Source: Weeksellaceae bacterium
GTDB taxonomy: Bacteria > Bacteroidota > Bacteroidia > Flavobacteriales > Weeksellaceae
Assembly: GCA_019459455.1 (NCBI GenBank)
Contig: JAIBEX010000021.1
Span: forward strand, 62,001-126,000
Reading direction: 5' to 3'
DNA length: 64,000 bases
The stretch's first letter is position 1, and each line of letters begins with the position of its first letter. This document shows, piece by piece, positions 16,500 to 25,437 of the stretch. The notes under the pieces were generated by a model, which searched no databases, was not told the DNA's origin, and saw only the letters and a list, made by a program, of their open reading frames with translations. A program made the translations under genes and the position numbers.

Positions 16500-17906
16500 T
16501 CAGTCTTCCGACTTCATATTATCACCATCCCTGGTGTGAAGGCGCCGGAAGACAAAGCCTGAAAGGATGGTGAGCAAGCCTACGACGACGAACGTATAGC
16601 GGAAAGCCAGATGCGGATTGCCGTGCATTAAGGGGGTGTTGCTTTCAAATAGTTTCAGAACAATGAGACCGAAAGCGATTCCGAAGCCGATGGCGAGCTG
16701 CTGGTTTACAGCAAGCAGCGAATTTCCGCTGCTCGTATGGGAATTGCGTAAATCCGCAATGGAAATCGTATTCATTGAAGTAAACTGTATCGAGTTGAAA
16801 AATCCTAATACCGCAATGATGGGAACAAACCACCAGATCGAATTTTTTATTCCCGGGATGCCAAGACAACAGATCAGGATTCCGATTATGAAGGTATTCG
16901 TCATCAAAGTCCTTCGGTAACCGAAGGTGTTCAGGATCCTGATTACGGAGGACTTCCCGAACATTGCGGTCAAAGCCATAGGCGCCACAATCCAGCCTGA
17001 AACGACGGCAGTTTCACCGTAGGAAATTTGGATCATGAGGGGTAAAAGTAGGGGTATGCTGCTGATGCCCAGCCGTGTAGCAAGGTTGCCCAGGATTCCG
17101 ACGCGGAAAGTCCGGACCTGGAAGAGATTCAGTGGGAAAATAGGATTGGCAGTCCTGCTGGCATGCCGGTAATAGTAGTAAATCATCAGGAAACCAAGGA
17201 TGAAGATAAGGAGGACGGGTGTGGTATGCGTAGCCGTTCCGAAAAGTTCCAGGGATACCGACAGCAGCAGTGAAGCCGAGGCAAAAATCAGGAATCCTTT
17301 CAAATCAAAAGTCATCTGGTCCGACGTGTAATCCGGCATGTATTTTAAACTCAGGGCAATTCCCACAAGTCCGATAGGGATGTTGATGAGGAAAATCCAA
17401 TGCCAGGAGAGGTAATCCACCATATATCCTCCGACCACGGGTCCGAGCACAGGTCCTATGAGAGCGGGAACAATCGCATAGTTCATCGCGGGAAGGAGTT
17501 CGTTTTTGTCGAAAGTTCTGATCAGTGCCAGTCGTCCGACCGGCGTCATAAGGCTTCCCCCGATGCCCTGTAACACACGGGCGATGACGAGTTGGGTAAG
17601 GTTTTGTGAAACTGCACAGAACAGAGATCCCAAACTGAACACCACAATAGAGAAAATGAAAACTTTTTTGGTCCCGAATTTATCAGCCAGAAAACCGCTT
17701 ACGGGCATGAAAAGTGCCAGGGTCAGCACATAACTGATAATCGCGTTCTGCATGTTCAGCGGCGATTCGTTAAGGTCTTTGGCAATGGAGGGAAGGGAAG
17801 TATTCAGGATGGTAGAGTCCAGCATCTGCATGAAGATGGACGTGGCAAGAATGAAAGGAAGTATTTTTTTAGTGGGGGTATCGAATGTATTTGCAGAGTC
17901 CGGCAT
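16500..17906 (-). CDS. MFS drug exporter, DHA2 family (14 helices)
   Basis: This 468-residue proton-driven efflux protein has the DHA2 motifs LDSTILNTSLPSIAKDL in helix 1, GFLADKFGTKKVFIFSI between helices 2 and 3 (motif A), VIARVLQGIGGSLMTPVGR in helix 4 (motif B) and GPVLGPVVGGYMVDYLSWHW in helix 5 (motif C). It resembles EmrB/QacA. No membrane-fusion partner gene is adjacent, so it may work alone. Substrates are unknown. It lies upstream of the luciferase-like gene, which has its own -7 box. Confidence 0.93.
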   Translation of the reverse strand: MPDSANTFDTPTKKILPFILATSIFMQMLDSTILNTSLPSIAKDLNESPLNMQNAIISYVLTLALFMPVSGFLADKFGTKKVFIFSIVVFSLGSLFCAVSQNLTQLVIARVLQGIGGSLMTPVGRLALIRTFDKNELLPAMNYAIVPALIGPVLGPVVGGYMVDYLSWHWIFLINIPIGLVGIALSLKYMPDYTSDQMTFDLKGFLIFASASLLLSVSLELFGTATHTTPVLLIFILGFLMIYYYYRHASRTANPIFPLNLFQVRTFRVGILGNLATRLGISSIPLLLPLMIQISYGETAVVSGWIVAPMALTAMFGKSSVIRILNTFGYRRTLMTNTFIIGILICCLGIPGIKNSIWWFVPIIAVLGFFNSIQFTSMNTISIADLRNSHTSSGNSLLAVNQQLAIGFGIAFGLIVLKLFESNTPLMHGNPHLAFRYTFVVVGLLTILSGFVFRRLHTRDGDNMKSED

Positions 17907-18012
17907 GCTTCGGCTGCATCAAAAAGTGAACCTAAAAGCCTTGGATTTCCCGGCGTTAGAAATTAACATAATTGCCGGAGATGTGAATCCAGTTCAGAAC
18001 TGAAAATAAACT

Positions 18013-18043
18013 GCAAAAAAAAACCTGCCGGAAATGGCAGGTT
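18013..18043 (-). terminator. rho-independent terminator of the 18049 gene
   Basis: AACCTGCC (18022-18029) pairs with GGCAGGTT (18036-18043) around a 6-base loop, and the minus strand continues into nine T residues. It lies just after the stop of the secreted-protein gene. Confidence 0.85.
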
Positions 18044-18048
18044 GTGTT

Positions 18049-18864
18049 TTAGTATTTTCTTTCACGGTGTTCGACGTCCGTCCAGGGTCCGCCGTCTTTC
18101 GTATATCTAACAAAAATATAGTCCTCAAAATTTTCGGTTTTGTAGACAATATTGCTGTTGCCTACTGGGAAAGCGGTGATATAATAATAATTCACATCGC
18201 TTTTCACTTTTTTATCTCCCATTTGTGCCTTCTCAGGAACATAGTTGGGGAAAGAATAATTGGGAAGGATTGATTTCAATTCAGAATAGAATACCTCATT
18301 TTTCTTCTCATTCGGTATAATGTCTACAATTTTGTATTTGTCCTCATCAATCCACAGGTACTGAATCTTCTGTTCCTGTGTTTTTGAATTTTCGGAAGTA
18401 AACGAATACAGTTTCTTTGGAATCAGTGTTACAATTCTTTCCGGTTTCACTACTGAAAAATATTTTTCATTCTGCGGATCCACATAGGTGTTAAGATTAA
18501 GCGCCATTACAGGATTTGTCCAGTCTTTATTTTTAAAGTACTGATCCAGTGATAATTCGGCCTCGTCTCTAAACGCTTTATTTTCTTTCGTTAAAGTTTT
18601 TGTTGGGAGCTGTGGGGTGATCTCTTTGATAAATGAATACAGAACCTTTGGTTTTATGCCATCCAAATGAGGATAGGCCTTCAGCTGCTCCATTCTGGTT
18701 AACCAATAGTACTGCTGGTAAAAATCCTCCTTATCCTTTGCTTTTACGCTTTTGTAGGAAACGCCCAGTTTTTTTGAATTCATTACAGACTCAAACTTAT
18801 TCTGTGCAAACGATAAGTTGAAAGCCAGTAATGCTGTAAAAAGTAGAATTATGTTTCTTTTCAT
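18049..18864 (-). CDS. secreted protein of unknown function
   Basis: The 271-residue product has a clear Sec signal peptide (MKRNIILLFTALLAFNLSFA, cut before Gln). The mature part is polar and lysine-rich, with YQQYYWLTRMEQLKAYPHLD, SLDQYFKNKDWTNPVMALNL and IQYLWIDEDKYKIVDIIP. No catalytic motif, lipobox or type IX sorting domain is seen. It is monocistronic with its own terminator at 18013 and a candidate -7 box at 18890. Family not recognised. Confidence 0.7.
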   Translation of the reverse strand: MKRNIILLFTALLAFNLSFAQNKFESVMNSKKLGVSYKSVKAKDKEDFYQQYYWLTRMEQLKAYPHLDGIKPKVLYSFIKEITPQLPTKTLTKENKAFRDEAELSLDQYFKNKDWTNPVMALNLNTYVDPQNEKYFSVVKPERIVTLIPKKLYSFTSENSKTQEQKIQYLWIDEDKYKIVDIIPNEKKNEVFYSELKSILPNYSFPNYVPEKAQMGDKKVKSDVNYYYITAFPVGNSNIVYKTENFEDYIFVRYTKDGGPWTDVEHRERKY

Positions 18865-18889
18865 TTTTTATGAATTTTTTATCAATGTT

Positions 18890-18897
18890 CAAATATA
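18890..18897 (-). promoter_or_regulatory. candidate -7 element of the 18049 gene
   Basis: TATATTTG on the minus strand, 25 bases upstream of the ATG, matches TAnnTTTG. The nearest TTTG lies 25 bases further upstream, wider than usual. Confidence 0.4.
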
Positions 18898-19048
18898 GTT
18901 ATTTATTGGATAATTTTATAAGCAAAATGTTAAAATTCAAATTAATTAATATCGACTCAATTTCGGAAAAGCAGCAAAATCCGGCGGAAACATGCGCAGG
19001 ATCAGCTATTTACAAAATTGAATTTTTTTTTAATATTAGGGCGTAGTG

Positions 19049-20716
19049 TTAATATGACTCCTCGTGGACATTTACGGCTCTGCCGCTTGGATCACTCATT
19101 TTCTTAAAGGCTTCGTCCCATTCCAGGGCTATTGGGGTGGAACATGCAACCGAGGGTACGGATGGAACCGTTGCTGCAGCAGCTTCACTTGGGAAATGCT
19201 CTTCAAATATTGACCGGTAACGGTATTCTTCCTTATTTTGAGGCGTGTTTAAGGGAAAGCGGAATTTCGCGCTGACCATCATTTCGTCTGAAACTTCCTG
19301 TTCCGCCAGATTTTTTAGTGAATCTATCCAGGAGTAGCCAACCCCATCCGAAAACTGTTCCTTTTGTCTCCAGGTAATATCTGCAGGAAGCAGGTCCTCA
19401 AAAGCCTTCCTTAAAACCCATTTCTCCATTTTCCCTTCTGCAGCACTAATCATTTTACTTTTAGGATTCACGGTCATTGCGACATCCATGAATTCCTTGT
19501 CCAGAAAAGGAACACGGCCTTCAATTCCCCAGCTCATCAGGGCTTTGTTTGCCCGTAAACAGTCGTAAAGATGAAGTTTTCCCAGTTTGCGCACCGTTTC
19601 CTCATGGAATTCCCTTGCATTCGGAGCTTTGTGGAAATAGAGATAACCGCCGAACAGTTCGTCGCTACCTTCACCGGAAAGCACCATCTTTATCCCCATT
19701 GATTTGATGACTCTCGCAAGCAAATACATTGGAGTGGAAGCCCTGACCGTAGTGACGTCGTACGTTTCCAGATGGTAAATCACATCACGGACTGCATCCA
19801 GACCTTCCTGGACGGTAAAATGGACCTCGTGATGGATGGAACCAATGTGGTCCGCCGCTTTTTGTGCGGCTACAAGATCAGGAGAACCTTCCAGGCCTAC
19901 GGCGAAACTGTGAAGACGGGGGTACCAGGCTTCTTCCGTGTCCCCACTTTCAATACGGTTCCTTGCATATTTCGCAGTTACGGCGGCGATGATGGACGAA
20001 TCCAGTCCCCCCGACAGCAGGACACCGTATGGCACATCACTCATGAGCTGGCGGTGAACTGCAGCCTCCAGGCTTTTTCGGATTGCATCAATGTCTGTAT
20101 CTTCCTCTTTAACATTTGCATAATCTTCCCAGTCGCGGTGATACCATTTCCGCATTTCATATCCGTCACCGCTGTACAAATAATGTCCGGGTAAAAAGGT
20201 TTCAATGGATTTGCATATCCCTTCCAGTGCTTTGAGTTCTGAAGCCACATAATAATTGCCATTCCGGTCCCACCCCTGATAGAGCGGACAGATTCCCATA
20301 TGATCGCGTCCCACCAGATAAACCTTGTTTTCACTGTCATACAGGGCAAAAGCATAGATGCCGTTCAGTTTTTCCAAGAAATTTTTCCCGTCCCTTCGAT
20401 AGAGCGCCAGAATGACTTCACAGTCGGAATGGGTCAGAAATTCGTATTCGGGAAATTCCGCACGAAGTTCCTTATGGTTGTAGATTTCACCGTTTACAGC
20501 CAACACGACTTTTCCGTCTTTTGTGAAAAGTGGCTGCTTACCGGAAGCGGGGTCTACAATGGCCAGTCGCTCATGGGAGAATATTACGTTTTCATCCTGA
20601 AAGATTCCGCTCCAGTCCGGACCGCGGTGACGGACTTTCCTGGACATTTCCAGTATCTGTGGCCTTAGGGTTTCAATCTTTTGTTTTGCGTCGAGCAGAC
20701 AAACAATTCCGCACAT
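19049..20716 (-). CDS. asnB: asparagine synthase B (glutamine-hydrolysing)
   Basis: AsnB makes asparagine from aspartate, ATP and glutamine-derived ammonia in the cytoplasm. The 555-residue protein starts MCGIVCLL, which puts the Ntn glutaminase nucleophile at Cys2, so the ATG two codons upstream is rejected. The glutaminase domain (about 1-200) has HRGPDWSGI and NGEIYNHKELR. The synthetase domain has the pyrophosphatase loop LLSGGLDSSIIAAV near residue 235 and SGEGSDELFGGYLYFHKAPN. The family length is about 550. It has its own promoter and no cotranscribed partner. Confidence 0.95.
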   Translation of the reverse strand: MCGIVCLLDAKQKIETLRPQILEMSRKVRHRGPDWSGIFQDENVIFSHERLAIVDPASGKQPLFTKDGKVVLAVNGEIYNHKELRAEFPEYEFLTHSDCEVILALYRRDGKNFLEKLNGIYAFALYDSENKVYLVGRDHMGICPLYQGWDRNGNYYVASELKALEGICKSIETFLPGHYLYSGDGYEMRKWYHRDWEDYANVKEEDTDIDAIRKSLEAAVHRQLMSDVPYGVLLSGGLDSSIIAAVTAKYARNRIESGDTEEAWYPRLHSFAVGLEGSPDLVAAQKAADHIGSIHHEVHFTVQEGLDAVRDVIYHLETYDVTTVRASTPMYLLARVIKSMGIKMVLSGEGSDELFGGYLYFHKAPNAREFHEETVRKLGKLHLYDCLRANKALMSWGIEGRVPFLDKEFMDVAMTVNPKSKMISAAEGKMEKWVLRKAFEDLLPADITWRQKEQFSDGVGYSWIDSLKNLAEQEVSDEMMVSAKFRFPLNTPQNKEEYRYRSIFEEHFPSEAAAATVPSVPSVACSTPIALEWDEAFKKMSDPSGRAVNVHEESY

Positions 20717-20756
20717 AATCAATAGGTTTAAGTGGTTATTAATTAAGATTCTAATG

Positions 20757-20791
20757 CAAACATAGAATTTAACTTTAAAAAAGAAAACAAA
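20757..20791 (-). promoter_or_regulatory. promoter of asnB
   Basis: On the minus strand TTTG (plus 20788-20791), a 23-base spacer and TATGTTTG (plus 20757-20764) match the Bacteroidetes consensus at the upper spacing limit. The start codon lies 40 bases downstream in an AT-rich leader. Confidence 0.5.
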
Positions 20792-20887
20792 AAATTTATT
20801 TTAAAGAAAATAATATTTAGATTTCTTTAAAAAGCGTAAAATTTTAAGTTGAGAATGTCTTGAGCTTAAATTTACTTTAAATTTTTC

Positions 20888-20918
20888 ACACAAAAAAAAG
20901 CAACCCGAAGGTTGCTTT
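20888..20918 (-). terminator. rho-independent terminator of the rRNA methyltransferase gene
   Basis: AAAGCAACC (20897-20905) pairs with GGTTGCTTT (20910-20918) around a four-base loop that reads TTCG on the minus strand, followed by a T run. It sits 22 bases past the methyltransferase stop. Confidence 0.85.
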
Positions 20919-20939
20919 AACATGAATTTCTGTCAGTTT

Positions 20940-22145
20940 CTAAGCGTTTCGGCCGATGAGTGCCATATAAAATCCGTCAAAACCATCGCTCGGCATTACT
21001 TTTTCTTCTTTCAGCAAAGTAAATTCGGGGTTGTTTTTCAGGAATATTTCAACCTGTTCATTATTTTCACTCGGCAAAATGGAGCAGGTGGCATAGATCA
21101 TCTTCCCGCCTTTCTTCAGGATTTTTGAATAGTCCTGCAGGATTTGCTGCTGTTCTTTCTTAATGCGGTCTATGAAGTCCTGGTCAATTTTCCATTTGGA
21201 ATCCGGGTTCCTTTTCAGTACACCCAATCCCGAACATGGAGCATCAATGAGAAGGCGGTCTGCCTTTTCGTGCAGTCTTTTTATGACTTTATTGTCATCA
21301 ATGAAGCGGGTTTCAATATTGTGTGCTCCTGCTCTTTTGGCCCTCCGCTTCAGCTCGGCAAGTTTCCATTCGTAAATGTCAAGAGCGATTATCTGTCCTT
21401 TGTTTTTCATTAAAGCGGCCAGGTGAAGCGTTTTTCCGCCGGCACCGGCACACGCGTCCACCACACGCATCCCTTCCTGTACATCCAGCAGCTGCCCGAT
21501 TTTTTGGGACGAGGCATCCTGCACTTCGAACAGTCCGTCCTTAAACGCTGATGTAAGGAATACATTCTTTTTTTCCTCCAGCTGTACTGCATCCGGGTAA
21601 TTGCGGATCTGGAAACTTTCCACGTTTTCGTCCTTCAGGTCGGAAACAAGTTCTTTTGGGGTTGTCTTAAGCGTATTGGCCCGCAGGATGGTTGGTGCCT
21701 GCTGGTTCAGAGCGTCCATCTCTTTCTCCCAGTTTCTGCCCAGTTCCTTCTCCATGGTTTCCGCCAGCCATTCCGGAATGGAATGTTCAATCGCCTTGTT
21801 CGGTACTGTATTCTTTTTTAGTTTAGTCAGAATGTCGGCACTTTTAATTCCGTCGAATTCTTCAAACTTTTTGTAATGCGTTTTGCTCCACAGGCAGTAG
21901 GCAAGGATGAGTTTGTAGATATTGGTGGGTTTTGCGCTTTCGCCCATATAATATTCAAGGCGTTTTTTCCAGCGGATGATGTCGTAGAAAATCTGGGAAA
22001 CGACCTTGCGGTCTTCGCTACCCCATTTTTTATGGGCTTTTAGAAGTCTTTCTATGACCTTATCGGCGTATTTTCTTTCCTGAAAAAAGGTTTCCTGTAA
22101 AGCGTCGTGGATTCCAATCAGTAAGTTGCGGTGTATGAGTTCCAT
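20940..22145 (-). CDS. 16S rRNA cytosine-C5 methyltransferase, RsmB/NOL1-NOP2-sun type
   Basis: This 401-residue RNA m5C methyltransferase has an N-terminal helical NusB-like part (about 1-130), then the AdoMet domain with VVDACAGAGGKTLHLAALM near residue 235. The two catalytic cysteines lie in LLIDAPCSGLGVLKRNPDSK and MIYATCSILPSENNEQ. The most likely substrate is 16S rRNA C967 (RsmB) or a nearby cytosine, which sequence alone does not settle. The ATG at 22145 is preferred, as a longer frame starts inside the -7 box at 22182. It has its own terminator at 20888. Confidence 0.9.
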   Translation of the reverse strand: MELIHRNLLIGIHDALQETFFQERKYADKVIERLLKAHKKWGSEDRKVVSQIFYDIIRWKKRLEYYMGESAKPTNIYKLILAYCLWSKTHYKKFEEFDGIKSADILTKLKKNTVPNKAIEHSIPEWLAETMEKELGRNWEKEMDALNQQAPTILRANTLKTTPKELVSDLKDENVESFQIRNYPDAVQLEEKKNVFLTSAFKDGLFEVQDASSQKIGQLLDVQEGMRVVDACAGAGGKTLHLAALMKNKGQIIALDIYEWKLAELKRRAKRAGAHNIETRFIDDNKVIKRLHEKADRLLIDAPCSGLGVLKRNPDSKWKIDQDFIDRIKKEQQQILQDYSKILKKGGKMIYATCSILPSENNEQVEIFLKNNPEFTLLKEEKVMPSDGFDGFYMALIGRNA

Positions 22146-22181
22146 AAGTGGTTGTGCCTCTGAAGTTGATTTTAGGCTCTG

Positions 22182-22189
22182 CAAAAATA
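22182..22189 (-). promoter_or_regulatory. candidate -7 element of the rRNA methyltransferase gene
   Basis: TATTTTTG on the minus strand matches TAnnTTTG and ends 36 bases before the ATG at 22145. The -33 position is weak. Confidence 0.4.
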
Positions 22190-22209
22190 GTGATTAATTT
22201 GAACAACGT

Positions 22210-22231
22210 ACCATCGTCCTTGTACGATGGT
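22210..22231. other. perfect 8-bp hairpin without a T run
   Basis: ACCATCGT (22210-22217) and ACGATGGT (22224-22231) are perfectly inverted around the loop CCTTGT. Neither strand has a following T run, so a standard terminator is unlikely. It sits between the murB-22267 transcript and the -7 box of the methyltransferase gene, and could be a protein-binding site or a terminator without a U tract. Confidence 0.4.
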
Positions 22232-22266
22232 GAACTGGTTAGATAGGTTATTTAGATAAACAGGAT

Positions 22267-22518
22267 TCACAAGTTTGTTTTCACGATCTTATTTTTAAAA
22301 AAGAGCAGTATAACAGTTAAGGCTACAGCGACAGCAATGTAAATTTTCATGTATCGTATTACTGCACATAAGTCCGTTCCAGTAATACCGGAGATACAGC
22401 CACCGGGGCTTTCAGTTTCGTATTTTAGGCCTACCATTGTATTTAAAATACCGAAAATATTTATTGGTATCGATATAATGAGCATTAAAATTAAGATGAA
22501 AAAATATTTTTTCCCCAT
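22267..22518 (-). CDS. small two-helix membrane protein, unknown function
   Basis: The 83-residue product has two hydrophobic segments, about 5-25 (YFFILILMLIISIPINIFG) and 57-75 (MKIYIAVAVALTVILLFF). Between them is a loop with two cysteines (GGCISGITGTDLCAV). The ATG overlaps the murB stop by one base (TGATG), which points to translational coupling. No family was recognised. The loop may face the periplasm, where the cysteines could form a disulfide. Confidence 0.65.
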   Translation of the reverse strand: MGKKYFFILILMLIISIPINIFGILNTMVGLKYETESPGGCISGITGTDLCAVIRYMKIYIAVAVALTVILLFFKNKIVKTNL

Positions 22519-23537
22519 CAGATAATATTTACCTCCCTCTCCAGTTCAATACCAAATTTATCTTTCACCGAATCGATGATCATCGCAGAGAAGTCGAAGA
22601 TTTCTTTCCCGGAAGCGTTACCGGTTTTATTGACGATTACCAGTGCCTGTTGTTCATGAGACGCTACATTTCCGATCTGTTTCCCCTTCCAGCCGCATTG
22701 TTCTATAAGCCAGCCAGCCGGTACTTTTACCAGATTGCCACCTGGATAGTTTGGAATTTCGGGAAATCTTTCCTGAACTTCACTGAACTGTTCCGCAGGA
22801 ATGGTCGGATTCTTAAAGAAGCTGCCAGCATTTCCCAAAACCTTGGGATCGGGAAGTTTGCTCTGGCGAATGTTAATGACGGCTCTGGAAATATCCTGAA
22901 TGGTTGGATTGCCAATTCCAAGTTTTTCCAGTTCCGATTGAATTGCGCCGTAGTCGGTTTTGATTAAATGATTCTTTCTTGTCAGTTTGAAGGTGACCTC
23001 CAGGATTACGTACTTTCCTTTGCCTGCCAGTTTGAAGATGGAATCCCGGTATCCGAAACGGCACTGTTCATGGCTGAATTCCTCGGTTTCCAAAGTTTCG
23101 AGGTTCAAAACCAAACAACGCACAAAAGTATCTTTGATCTCAGTCCCGTAAGCGCCGATATTCTGCATGGGTGAGGTGCCCACATTTCCGGGAATCAGGG
23201 AAAGGTTTTCCAGTCCTCCGTAATTCTGCCTCAGGGAGAACTGTACAAACGCATGCCAGTTTTCCCCTGCCTTTGCGGTGACCAAAACTTCATTTTCACT
23301 TAAAATCTCTTCGGAAATTCCTTTTAAATTAAGCTGTATAACAAGTCCCGCAAAATCTCCTGTGAAAAGGATATTCGAACCGCCTCCGAGGATAAGCGTC
23401 GTTTGATGATTGATTTTCGCAAATTCCAAAGCAAATTTCAACCCATAGAGATCTGAAACTTCTGCAAAATACCTGGCAGAAACGTTAACCCGGAACGTGT
23501 TGTGTTCCTTTAAGGAAATATTTTCGTGAATGATCAT
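22518..23537 (-). CDS. murB: UDP-N-acetylmuramate dehydrogenase MurB
   Basis: MurB is the FAD enzyme that reduces UDP-GlcNAc enolpyruvate to UDP-MurNAc in peptidoglycan synthesis. The 339-residue protein is the longer type I form. It has LILGGGSNILFTGDFAG near residue 50, NLSLIPGNVGTSPMQNIGAY with the substrate-binding loop, FGYRDSIFK near residue 163, LPDPKVLGNAGSFFKNPTIP (carrying the catalytic Ser) and AGWLIEQCGWKGKQIG. It starts MIIHENISLKEHNTFRV, typical of the family. The next gene on the strand overlaps its stop by one base. Confidence 0.95.
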   Translation of the reverse strand: MIIHENISLKEHNTFRVNVSARYFAEVSDLYGLKFALEFAKINHQTTLILGGGSNILFTGDFAGLVIQLNLKGISEEILSENEVLVTAKAGENWHAFVQFSLRQNYGGLENLSLIPGNVGTSPMQNIGAYGTEIKDTFVRCLVLNLETLETEEFSHEQCRFGYRDSIFKLAGKGKYVILEVTFKLTRKNHLIKTDYGAIQSELEKLGIGNPTIQDISRAVINIRQSKLPDPKVLGNAGSFFKNPTIPAEQFSEVQERFPEIPNYPGGNLVKVPAGWLIEQCGWKGKQIGNVASHEQQALVIVNKTGNASGKEIFDFSAMIIDSVKDKFGIELEREVNII

Positions 23538-23603
23538 GCTAAATCGTTTCTAAATTTCGGCTGAAGCCAACTCTATGTGACGAAGTCATACAGGAAGGAA
23601 ATC

Positions 23604-24809
23604 CTACAGATTAAACGCTATCTTGTATTTCTGAAGGGCATCGTTCAGCAACTCAACACTTCTGCGTAAATCCGCCTCTTTCAGTACGTAAGCGATACGG
23701 ACCTGTTTTTTACCGAGTGCCGGGTTGCTGTAGAATCCGCCCGCCGGAGCAACCATAATCGTTTCGCCGTTGTGCGAATAATGTTCCAGAAGCCATTGTG
23801 CAAACTTGTCGGAATCGTCTACAGGAAGTTCTGCCACACAGTAAAAGGCACCTTTCGGTTTCGGGCAGATGACGCCGGGAATCCCGTTCAGTAGATCCAC
23901 GAGTACATTCCTTCTGTGGGTATATTCGTCCCGGACTTTCGTAATGTAGTCGGTATCGTTTTTGTGTGCTGCTGCAGCCGCAATCTGACCCAAAAGGACA
24001 GGGGAAAGTCTTGCCTGTGCAAACAGCATCGCCGCATCGTGAATGGTTTTGGAGCGGGTAATCATACAACCAATCCGGGCACCACACATGGAATAACGTT
24101 TGGATTCTGAATCGATTACGATGCAGTTTTCGGCCAGTTCAGGAAATTCAAACATGGAAACCTGCTGTTTTCCGTCGTATACATATTCACGGTAAACTTC
24201 GTCGGAAATAATGACAATGTCGTGCTTCAAAGCAATATCTGCCAGTTTTTTAAGTTCCTCACGGGTATAAAGATAACCTGTTGGATTTCCCGGGTTACAG
24301 ATGATGATGGCACGGGTTTTCGGGGTGATCTTTTTTTCAAATTCTTCAATTGGAGGCAGTGCAAATCCGGTATCGATTGTGGAAGGAACGGCAACAACAT
24401 GTAGATTAAATGTACTGGTAAAACCATTGTAATTCGCATAATAGGGTTCCGGAATAATGACTTCATCACCATCATCGCATAAAGTGGAAAGCGCGAAATT
24501 CAGCGCCTCGGATCCACCGTTGGTCACAATGAAGTTGTCGGTTGTTAAATCGCTGAAACCTAACGAATGATAGTAGTCTTTCAATGCCGTTCTGTACTCC
24601 AGGTTTCCTTCGGAAAGGGCGTATTCCAAAACCTTCAGATCAATATTTTTCAGAGCGTTGATGGCGGTTTCGGGGGTATCTATATCGGGCTGTCCGATGT
24701 TGAGGTGATAAACTTTAATCCCTTTCTGCTTGGCTTGTATGGCATAAGGAACCAACTTTCGAACCGGCGAGGCAGGCATATGCGCTGCTCTGTTTGATAT
24801 TTTCGGCAT
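23604..24809 (-). CDS. pyridoxal phosphate-dependent aminotransferase, class I (aspartate aminotransferase-like)
   Basis: The 401-residue fold-type I aminotransferase starts MPKISNRAAHMPASPVRKL. It has HLNIGQPDIDTPE near residue 42, TNGGSEALNFALST near residue 102, CNPGNPTGYLYTREEL near residue 178, ISDEVYREYVYDG, and the Schiff-base lysine in DSESKRYSMCGARIG with the conserved Arg. The most likely reaction is aspartate or aromatic transamination. The start at 24809 is chosen because an upstream frame to 24890 adds 27 unrelated residues and would span the -7 box at 24827. It is divergent from the 24943 gene. Confidence 0.9.
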   Translation of the reverse strand: MPKISNRAAHMPASPVRKLVPYAIQAKQKGIKVYHLNIGQPDIDTPETAINALKNIDLKVLEYALSEGNLEYRTALKDYYHSLGFSDLTTDNFIVTNGGSEALNFALSTLCDDGDEVIIPEPYYANYNGFTSTFNLHVVAVPSTIDTGFALPPIEEFEKKITPKTRAIIICNPGNPTGYLYTREELKKLADIALKHDIVIISDEVYREYVYDGKQQVSMFEFPELAENCIVIDSESKRYSMCGARIGCMITRSKTIHDAAMLFAQARLSPVLLGQIAAAAAHKNDTDYITKVRDEYTHRRNVLVDLLNGIPGVICPKPKGAFYCVAELPVDDSDKFAQWLLEHYSHNGETIMVAPAGGFYSNPALGKKQVRIAYVLKEADLRRSVELLNDALQKYKIAFNL

Positions 24810-24826
24810 TATATTTAGAATTTTTA

Positions 24827-24834
24827 CAAATTTA
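24827..24834 (-). promoter_or_regulatory. candidate -7 element of the aminotransferase gene
   Basis: TAAATTTG on the minus strand, 17 bases upstream of the ATG at 24809, matches TAnnTTTG. A TTTG at plus 24863-24866 is 28 bases away, wider than usual. Confidence 0.4.
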
Positions 24835-24942
24835 AGAATTTTTTCAGGAGTCACCATAGCCGCAAAGCCTCCATTTGACTTTACGGCCACTCCTTTTTGC
24901 GCAAATGTCCCGGTTTTTTTGAAATTATGTTAATTTAGCCAC

Positions 24943-25437
24943 ATGAAAAGGATTCTTCTTCTTTCAGACACCCATTCCTATATTGATGGCCGGATCCTCG
25001 AATATGCAGCGAAGGCCGATGAAGTGTGGCATTGCGGTGATTTTGGAAGTTATGAAGTGTTGCATGCGCTGGAAGAATTGAAACCACTAAGAGGCGTTTT
25101 TGGAAATATTGACAATGAGAAAATCAGAAAGTGTGTGCCTGAAGTCAACCGTTTCAAGTGCGAAGATGTGGAAGTCCTCATGATCCACATTGGCGGTTAC
25201 CCGGGGAAGTACACCACGGTTGCAAGAAAAGAAATCTTGGAAAAGGCACCAAAACTTTTCATTTCAGGCCATTCCCATATCCTGAAAGCAATGTATGATG
25301 ACAAAAACAAACTGCTCCACCTGAATCCCGGGGCTTGCGGGAAGGAAGGCTGGCACCGGATGCGTACCATGATGCGCTTTGAAATTGACGGCAGCGAAAT
25401 CACCAATTTAGAAATCATTGAATTAGGTCCAAAATAA
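24943..25437 (+). CDS. YfcE/MJ0936-type metallophosphoesterase
   Basis: This 164-residue phosphodiesterase of the calcineurin-like superfamily has the full metal-site series in order: LLLSDTHS (residues 4-11), HCGDFGS (30-36), GVFGNID (51-57), LMIHIGGYPG (79-88), ISGHSHI (108-114) and LHLNPGACG. Homologues hydrolyse phosphodiesters with Mn or Ni, and the natural substrate is unknown. Its TAA shares a base with the ATG of the Smr gene (TAATG), so the two are translationally coupled. Confidence 0.92.
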   Translation: MKRILLLSDTHSYIDGRILEYAAKADEVWHCGDFGSYEVLHALEELKPLRGVFGNIDNEKIRKCVPEVNRFKCEDVEVLMIHIGGYPGKYTTVARKEILEKAPKLFISGHSHILKAMYDDKNKLLHLNPGACGKEGWHRMRTMMRFEIDGSEITNLEIIELGPK

